DNA of 14,722 nt from Planctomycetota bacterium (lineage in GTDB: Bacteria; Planctomycetota; PUPC01; DSUN01): NCBI GenBank assembly GCA_016872875.1, contig VGYW01000203.1, positions 1 through 14,722 of the forward strand, given 5' to 3'. Below are positions 1-4,584 of this stretch, piece by piece. Below the pieces are notes generated by a model. That model was not told where the DNA came from. It ran no database searches and saw only the letters and a list, made by a program, of their open reading frames with translations. The stretch's first letter is position 1. Every line of letters begins with the position of its first letter. The position numbers and the translations under genes are program-made.

Positions 1-4
1 GAGG

Positions 5-210
5 GACGTGCCGGTGGCCGAATGCGATAAATCCCAGGGGGTCTGGGGGACTGGTCCCCCAGAGGCGAGTTCGCCTTTGCGTTCCCGCGGCGCGGAGAGC
101 GTCGCCCGGGGAGGCTCAAGAAGTTGGGACGTTCCCAAGATGTTGGGGCCGAAGACCTGGGGGACCAGTCCCCCAGACCCCCTGGGACTTATCGCTTTGG
201 GGCCACCGTC
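5..210. repeat. Palindromic intergenic repeat element, copy 1 (complete, with both arms)
   Basis: This non-coding stretch is a large imperfect palindrome. The arm at 24-62 is repeated in inverted orientation at 157-195, with 38 of 39 positions matching. Similarity continues outward through a shared GGTGGCC block on each side. Each arm contains a small perfect hairpin with a 9-bp stem and 2-nt loop: CTGGGGGAC at 43-51 pairs with GTCCCCCAG at 54-62, and likewise 157-165 with 168-176. Positions 5-136 recur in direct orientation at 10140-10271 with only two mismatches. The layout resembles a small non-autonomous palindromic element, but I see no transposase or clear target-site duplication. Confidence 0.8.
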
Positions 211-431
211 ACGAGGAGACCAGGCGGCGCCCCGAAAGGCGCCGCCCGCGCCGTATGGCACTGCCACGGCGCTCGGGCCTGGCCTGAGCATCCGGGACAA
301 AGTGGTGGATGAATGTCAGACAATCATCCATTCATCCATGCATCCAATCATCCTCTTTGGTTGCGGCCCGAGGCCGCCTTAGGCTACACTATGCGCCAGG
401 GTACAACCCATCTTGAGTGAGGAGAGCGCGA
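211..431. other. Intergenic region upstream of the isomerase gene
   Basis: I see no gene here. There is a perfect GC-rich hairpin (GGCGGCGCC at 223-231 paired with GGCGCCGCC at 238-246, 6-nt loop) that could end transcription coming from the left, although no T-run follows it. Positions 311-352 hold a short irregular run of CATCC/AATCATCC words. The promoter candidate and ribosome binding site of the next gene lie at the right end. Confidence 0.5.
361..390 (+). promoter_or_regulatory. Candidate sigma70-type promoter for the isomerase gene
   Basis: TTGCGG (361-366) and TACACT (385-390) are separated by 18 bp. This is a moderate match to sigma70 -35/-10 boxes, about 40 bp before the preferred ATG at 432. 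Inferred from the sequence only. Confidence 0.35.
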
Positions 432-1196
432 ATGGCAGGCTCGGTGATTGCGGCGCAGTTGTACACGGTGCGGGAGTTCACGAGAACGCCGGCCGACATT
501 TCGGCGACGATGAAGAAGGTGGCGGCGATCGGCTACGAGGCCGTCCAGCTCTCGGCCCTCGGGCCGATGGACCCCAGCGAGCTGCGGCGGGTGTGCGACG
601 GCGAGGGGCTGAGGATTTGCGCGACCCACATCGGCTACGCGGCGATGCGCGACGAGCCGCAGGCGGTGATTGACCTTCACCAGACCTATGGCTGCCCCTA
701 CGCCGGCATCGGCGGCCTGCCCGCCGAGTGCCGCAACGCCGAGGGCTTCGCGCGCTTCGCACGGGAGGCCTCGCAGGTCGCCCGCCGCCTCGCCGAGGGC
801 GGGCCCAAGTTCGTCTACCACAACCACAGCTTCGAGCTCGAACGGTTCGGCCCCCGCACTGGCCTCCAGATACTCTACGAGGACAGCGACCCGCGCTACT
901 TCCTCTCGGAGCTCGACACCTATTGGGTCCAGCACGGCGGGGGGAGCCCGTCGGCCTGGATACGGCGGCTCAAGGGCCGCGCCCCGTGCCTCCACCTGAA
1001 AGACATGGCGAACCAGGGCGGGGCGCAGCTCATGGCCGAGGTGGGCGAGGGCAACCTGGACTGGCCCGACATCCTGGCCGCGGCGCGCGAGGCGGGAACC
1101 GAGTGGTACATCGTGGAGCAGGACACCTGCCAGCGCGACCCCTTCGAGAGCCTGGCCCTCTCGCTGCGGAACCTAAGGGCGATGGGGCTGACTTGA
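432..1196 (+). CDS. Sugar phosphate isomerase/epimerase (TIM barrel, IolE/AP-endonuclease-2-like)
   Basis: The 254-residue protein has the family pattern of xylose isomerase-like TIM barrels: an N-terminal AAQLYTVRE strand, a central HNHSFELE segment, ELDTYWVQ, LHLKD, VGEGNLDW and a C-terminal WYIVEQD. In this superfamily the Glu, His and Asp residues of these segments usually bind a divalent metal at the mouth of the barrel. The length is typical for a complete cytosolic single-domain member. The ATG at 432 is preferred over an in-frame GTG at 417 because a GAGGAG-type ribosome binding site lies just before 432 and overlaps the GTG region. Family members isomerise or epimerise sugars or inositol derivatives; the substrate cannot be told from sequence, and no neighbouring gene fixes a pathway. 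It appears to be a single-gene unit, since a separate promoter follows it. Confidence 0.85.
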   Translation: MAGSVIAAQLYTVREFTRTPADISATMKKVAAIGYEAVQLSALGPMDPSELRRVCDGEGLRICATHIGYAAMRDEPQAVIDLHQTYGCPYAGIGGLPAECRNAEGFARFAREASQVARRLAEGGPKFVYHNHSFELERFGPRTGLQILYEDSDPRYFLSELDTYWVQHGGGSPSAWIRRLKGRAPCLHLKDMANQGGAQLMAEVGEGNLDWPDILAAAREAGTEWYIVEQDTCQRDPFESLALSLRNLRAMGLT

Positions 1197-1251
1197 GAGC
1201 GTGGCTACATCTGTCGTGCCGTTCGCTTTCCCTTGCCCCCGTGCTCGGCAC

Positions 1252-1280
1252 TTGACACGGTTGTTCACCCGCTGTACAAT
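1252..1280 (+). promoter_or_regulatory. Near-consensus sigma70 promoter for the DUF5678/retropepsin pair
   Basis: A perfect TTGACA (1252-1257) and a TACAAT -10 box (1275-1280) are separated by exactly 17 bp, the optimal spacing. Transcription should begin near 1287, leaving a leader of about 70 nt before the ATG at 1355. It is one of the two strongest promoter matches in the window. Confidence 0.75.
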
Positions 1281-1354
1281 CCAGCCGGAAGCCGGATGCG
1301 GCGGGACTTCATTCCTTGTGGTGCTCGGAGGCCATCCCCAGCAGGACCGAAGCC

Positions 1355-1702
1355 ATGTCAAGGATAGACACGAGGCAAGAACCGATCGCTGAGGCGCCCC
1401 ACGTCGCGCAAGGCTGGCTTGCGGGATTGCGTAAGGAACAGGCAGTGTTCGAGCGCAGGCTGCCGCAACTCCTCAAGAGCCACCGGGGCGAGTACGTCGC
1501 AATATATCGGGGGCGTATCATCGCCCACGGACCCGACGATGGGAAGTTGGCATACCAGATGTACACCAAGTTCGGGAATGTGCCCTTCCTGATAGCAAGA
1601 GTGGAGGAAGAACCGACCGTCTACGAAATCCCTTCGCCGGAGATCGAGCAATCGGAATGCGAAGCTACGACACGACCCTTTACCCGCCCGGTCCGGTCGT
1701 AG
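1355..1702 (+). CDS. DUF5678 domain protein
   Basis: This 115-residue protein matches my memory of the DUF5678 family in the segment from about residue 27 to 87: a charged lead-in (KEQAVFERRLPQLL), then GEYVAIYRGRIIAHG, a polar loop and NVPFLIARVEEE at the end. The function of the family is unknown to me. The ATG at 1355 has an AGGA about 8 nt upstream; an in-frame TTG at 1316 would add 13 residues without a good binding site and was not chosen. The gene overlaps the downstream retropepsin gene by 46 bp in another frame, which implies translational coupling and a shared transcript from the promoter at 1252-1280. The tail after about residue 88 is low-complexity and coincides with the overlap. 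GC content is visibly lower than in the flanking genes. Confidence 0.75.
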   Translation: MSRIDTRQEPIAEAPHVAQGWLAGLRKEQAVFERRLPQLLKSHRGEYVAIYRGRIIAHGPDDGKLAYQMYTKFGNVPFLIARVEEEPTVYEIPSPEIEQSECEATTRPFTRPVRS

Positions 1703-2034
1703 CCGTGAGGCTGACGCACCCGGCCACCGACGAGCAGAGCTCCCCCATCCGTGGGCGCCTTGATACGGGCGCCGGGGTGACAGTCATCCCGGAGGGTCTC
1801 CCTGTCCAACTGGGTCTGATGCCCCAAGGGCAGATATGGACCACAAGCTTCGATGGTTCACGAACGAAGCGGGACGTCTACTACGTTGGAGTGCGTATGG
1901 AGGGCTTCGCGATTGCGAGCGTTCCCTGCGTCGTGGCCCGCAGGAACGACGTCTTGTTGGGGCGCAATGTCCTTAACCAATTCCTGATCATCCTGGACGG
2001 CAGGAATCTGGCATTCGACTTGCGGGATGCTTGA
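1657..2034 (+). CDS. Retropepsin-like aspartic protease
   Basis: The 125-residue protein carries the hallmarks of a single-domain retropepsin. A DTG catalytic triplet lies in GRLDTGAGVTVIP (Asp at about residue 36), a flap-like middle follows, and VLLGRNVLNQFLIILDG near the C-terminus corresponds to the hydrophobic-Gly segment that closes the active site. Enzymes of this fold act as homodimers, each subunit supplying one Asp, so one DTG per chain is expected. There is no signal peptide or membrane segment, so it should act in the cytoplasm. The ATG at 1657 lies inside the DUF5678 gene, and the two form an overlapping pair. The partner could be a substrate, regulator or antitoxin-like component, but nothing in the sequence decides this. 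The downstream acetyltransferase begins 33 bp later and may be co-transcribed. Confidence 0.8.
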   Translation: MRSYDTTLYPPGPVVAVRLTHPATDEQSSPIRGRLDTGAGVTVIPEGLPVQLGLMPQGQIWTTSFDGSRTKRDVYYVGVRMEGFAIASVPCVVARRNDVLLGRNVLNQFLIILDGRNLAFDLRDA

Positions 2035-2067
2035 TGCCACCTTAGAGGCCCCTTCGGAGAGTACTGG

Positions 2068-2553
2068 ATGAGCGTTCGTAAGGCGCGGGTGGCGGACGCG
2101 GCGGCGATTCACGAGCTGGTGAACCGCTTCGCGCGCAGGGAGAAGATGCTGCCGCTGTCGCTGGGCCAGGTCTACGAGCGGCTGCGCGACTTCTTCGTGT
2201 GCGAGCGGCGCGGCCGCGTGGTCGCCTGCGGCGCGCTCCACGTGGTCTGGGAGGACCTCGCCGAGGTGCGCTCGCTGGCCGTCCAGAGGGAGTATCAGCG
2301 CCGTGGCATCGGCTCGGCGCTCTTCAGGGCCTGCGTCGAGGAAGCCCCCAAGCTCGGCGTCAAGCGCATCTTCACCCTCACCTTCGAGCCCGGGTTCTTC
2401 CAGAGGATGGGCATGGCACTCGTGCCCAAGGAGACCCTGCCCCACAAGGTCTGGTCCGACTGCGTCCGCTGCCCGCGGTTCCCGAACTGCGATGAGGTGG
2501 CCCTGATCGCAGACCTCGACGAGAAAGGCCTCCGCCCACCGAAGGGCGTCTGA
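2068..2553 (+). CDS. GNAT family N-acetyltransferase (ArgA-related short type)
   Basis: This 161-residue protein is a single GNAT domain. It has the motif A acetyl-CoA pyrophosphate-binding loop QRRGIGSAL at about residues 77-85, preceded by the strand EVRSLAVQREY, and the usual FFQRMGM segment (FF followed by G) at about residues 112-118. The C-terminal block has the arrangement VWSDCVRCPRFPNCDEVAL, with three cysteines. I recognise this from short stand-alone N-acetyltransferases related to N-acetylglutamate synthase in bacteria that lack classical ArgA. A role in arginine biosynthesis is therefore possible, but no arg genes lie nearby. The ATG at 2068 has a GGAG about 9-10 nt upstream. The protein is cytosolic and of normal length. 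Confidence 0.8.
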   Translation: MSVRKARVADAAAIHELVNRFARREKMLPLSLGQVYERLRDFFVCERRGRVVACGALHVVWEDLAEVRSLAVQREYQRRGIGSALFRACVEEAPKLGVKRIFTLTFEPGFFQRMGMALVPKETLPHKVWSDCVRCPRFPNCDEVALIADLDEKGLRPPKGV

Positions 2554-2582
2554 AATCAGCAATCAGAAATCAGCAATCAGCA
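2554..2582. repeat. Short-period AATCAG/AATCAGC oligonucleotide repeat
   Basis: The whole gap between the acetyltransferase stop and the radical SAM start consists of four imperfect copies of AATCAGC/AATCAGA. It abuts the start codon at 2583 and contains no recognisable Shine-Dalgarno sequence. Repeats of this texture also occur inside genes in this window (6220-6291 and 8964-9092). Confidence 0.8.
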
Positions 2583-3530
2583 ATGAAGCACCTCTTCGGC
2601 CCCGTCCCCTCCCGCCGCCTCGGTAACTCCTTGGGCGTGGACCTCCTCACGCACAAGGCCTGCACGTTCGACTGCGTGTATTGCCAGCTCGGGCGCACGA
2701 CGGAGCAAACGACGCAGCGGCGCAGCTTCGTGCCCGCCGCCGAGGCCATCGCCGAGGTCAGGCAGGCCCTCGATTCGGGCGCCGCGGTGGACTACGTGAC
2801 GCTTTCGGGCTCAGGGGAGCCGACCCTGAGCCTGGACCTCGGCCGCGTGGTCCGCGCGATCAAGGCTATGACGCGCGTCCCAGTGGCCGTGCTGACCAAC
2901 GGCTCGCTGCTGGGCCGGCCCGACGTGCAGGCCGACCTTGCCGAGGCCGACCTCGTGGTCCCCTCGCTCGACGCGGGCACCCAGGCGGCCTTCGAGCGGG
3001 TCAACCGCCCGCAGGGGATGGACGTTCGGGACGTTGCCCGCGGCATCCGCGACTTCACGCTCGGCTTCGGCGGACAGGTCTGGCTCGAAGTCCTCGTCGT
3101 GGCGGGGATGAACGACTCGCCCGACGAGGCCCGCGCCATCGTGGGGCTGCTCGAGGGCGCGCGGCTGGACAAGGTGCAGCTCAACACCGTGGTGCGCGCG
3201 CCGGCCGAGGAGTGGGCCAGGCCGGTGGGCGAGGAACAGTTGCGCGAGCTGGCCGCCATCCTCGAGGGGCTGGCGCCCGTGGAGATCATCGGGCGCTACG
3301 CCCACAAGGAGCGCGTCGGCCCGGGCGGCGGCGCACGCGAGGCCATCCTGGCCACGCTCGCCCGCCGCCCGTGCGGCGCGGCCGAGCTCGCCACGAGCCT
3401 GGGCCTCGAGCGGCCCCTCGTGGCCGAACTCCTCGAAGAGCTCTGCCGCTCAGGCGAGACCGAGCGCGTGCCAGTGGGCGGCACAATGCAGTACCGGATT
3501 CCTGCTCGTTCCCACGCGGAGAGCGTGTGA
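2583..3530 (+). CDS. Radical SAM protein, COG0731/TYW1-related type, with C-terminal winged helix
   Basis: The 315-residue protein opens with GPVPSRRLGNSLGVDLL followed by the radical SAM iron-sulfur signature CTFDCVYC (CxxxCxxC, first Cys at about residue 27), which ligates a 4Fe-4S cluster and S-adenosylmethionine. The SGSGEPTLS segment at about residues 76-84 is the glycine-rich SAM-contacting motif. This N-terminus is characteristic of the COG0731 group, which resembles the catalytic part of wyosine-base enzymes; bacterial members have unclear substrates. Residues from about 245 to 308 read as a winged helix-turn-helix (AREAILATLARR to the YRI strand). The start fits the conserved family N-terminus even though no Shine-Dalgarno is present; the preceding 29 bp are a short-period repeat. 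The last seven residues (RSHAESV) are encoded by a repeat palindrome. Confidence 0.8.
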   Translation: MKHLFGPVPSRRLGNSLGVDLLTHKACTFDCVYCQLGRTTEQTTQRRSFVPAAEAIAEVRQALDSGAAVDYVTLSGSGEPTLSLDLGRVVRAIKAMTRVPVAVLTNGSLLGRPDVQADLAEADLVVPSLDAGTQAAFERVNRPQGMDVRDVARGIRDFTLGFGGQVWLEVLVVAGMNDSPDEARAIVGLLEGARLDKVQLNTVVRAPAEEWARPVGEEQLRELAAILEGLAPVEIIGRYAHKERVGPGGGAREAILATLARRPCGAAELATSLGLERPLVAELLEELCRSGETERVPVGGTMQYRIPARSHAESV

Positions 3531-3992
3531 ACAAACCGGACCGGCCCTCGCGGATTGGCGTCTTTGCGTCCGGGAGGCCGCCGGCCGGTGACCAAACTCG
3601 GCCCTCTACGAGGGGCCGACCGCATTCATTCACACGCTCGGAGCGTGGGTGCGTGTCTAGCGTCGCGTCGGAAGGTTGCCAACCTCTCCCTTGGGGAGAG
3701 GTCGCCCGCCAGAGGCGGGCGGGTGAGGGTGCTTCCTACCTCGTCCGCGGCGAGCCAAGCACCCTCACCCCAGCCCTCTCCCCGAGGGAGAGGGGGGGAT
3801 GGTTGCACCCTCGCTAGAGAGGTACGAGCGTCGGAACGACACCATTTCTCGTTCCCACGCTCCGCGTGGGAACGGCGGGCACGGACGCTCCGCGTCCGTG
3901 GCCTCGACGCAGAGCGTCGCAGGCGTGCGTTCCCACGCAGAGCGTGGGAACGAGACCGAGACGAACGCCGCGATGACTCAGAGGAGACATCA
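3516..3992. repeat. Mosaic of palindromic repeats between the radical SAM and cupin genes
   Basis: No gene is supported here; an open frame through this region is repeat-derived. It begins inside the last codons of the radical SAM gene with an imperfect hairpin (GTTCCCACGC, then GCGTGTGAAC). An inverted pair follows: a copy of the CCTCTCCC-type element at 3683-3735, interrupted by a GCCCGCC/GGCGGGC-like hairpin, and its reverse-complement counterpart at 3757-3792. Four consecutive perfect hairpins with 3-nt loops come next: 3850-3874, 3880-3900, 3905-3919 and 3928-3952. The first and last of these share the stem CGTTCCCACGC. They resemble REP-type elements and may also limit transcriptional read-through. 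Confidence 0.8.
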
Positions 3993-4574
3993 ATGGGCGA
4001 CTACTGGAGCCGTGACCGCGAGCTGCGGTTCAATCGGATCGAGGCGGAGGCCGCGGGCTTCGGGCTGCGCATCCGCGAGGTGAACAAGCGGGTGAAGCCC
4101 TGGGGCGGCTTCGTCCGCTTCGACGGGGAGTCCCTCGATGCCTTTCGGCGCGCCTACTGGCAGAAGGGGATCAGCCCGTATTGGCGGGCGGTGCTCGCCG
4201 AGCTCTGGCAGGTGCAGGACCGCGAGCAACGCCAGTTGACTCTCGACTCCAAGCTGTTGCTTCTCGAGCCGGGCAAGCGCTTCAGCCTCCAGGCCCACGC
4301 GCAGCGCTCCGAGCTCTGGCGGGTCATCGAGGGGCCGGTCCTCATCGTCCTCGGCGACGACGAGGAGCGCCTCCGCGAGATTGAGGTCAGGCCGGGCGAG
4401 GTCATCCGCATCCCCTCGCGCCAGCTCCACCGCGCCTCAGCGCCGGCCCTCCATTGGGCCATCCTCGCCGAGTTCTGGCACCACGACGACCCCGCCAACC
4501 CCTCGACCGAGGACGACGTCATCCGCCACGCCGACGACTACGACCGGGTGGGCGAGGACATCGAGGGGGACTGA
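3993..4574 (+). CDS. Cupin protein like the C-terminal domain of type II mannose-6-phosphate isomerase
   Basis: The 193-residue protein has a single cupin core from about residue 85 to 165. Motif 1 is PGKRFSLQAHAQRSELWRV and motif 2 is PGEVIRIPSRQLHRAS; probable metal ligands are His and Glu of motif 1 and His of motif 2. The first motif has HAQ in place of the usual HxH, as seen in some members. The phrasing resembles the phosphomannose isomerase type II domain, and D-lyxose isomerase-like proteins are an alternative, so an aldose/ketose isomerase role is plausible while the substrate is unknown. The N-terminal 80 residues are charged and specific to this subgroup. The ATG at 3993 follows a clear GAGGAG; upstream in-frame sequence is repeat DNA and was excluded. 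The gene converges on the membrane-protein operon with only 10 bp between stops and no visible terminator hairpin. Confidence 0.75.
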   Translation: MGDYWSRDRELRFNRIEAEAAGFGLRIREVNKRVKPWGGFVRFDGESLDAFRRAYWQKGISPYWRAVLAELWQVQDREQRQLTLDSKLLLLEPGKRFSLQAHAQRSELWRVIEGPVLIVLGDDEERLREIEVRPGEVIRIPSRQLHRASAPALHWAILAEFWHHDDPANPSTEDDVIRHADDYDRVGEDIEGD

Positions 4575-4584
4575 GGGGCCGCGC

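Noticed and set aside
8..382. Small protein gene of 124 codons on the + strand
   Set aside because: The frame runs through the palindromic repeat and a GC-rich hairpin, has no ribosome binding site and shows no domain-like composition.
16..900. Transposon with encoded transposase around the first repeat
   Set aside because: No transposase-like frame is visible; the isomerase gene is a normal chromosomal gene.
3555..3992. N-terminal extension of the cupin protein
   Set aside because: The upstream in-frame sequence is repeat DNA; GAGGAG before the ATG at 3993 and the cupin architecture support the shorter protein.
4575..4584. Bidirectional terminator between the convergent genes
   Set aside because: The 10-bp gap contains no stem or T-run.
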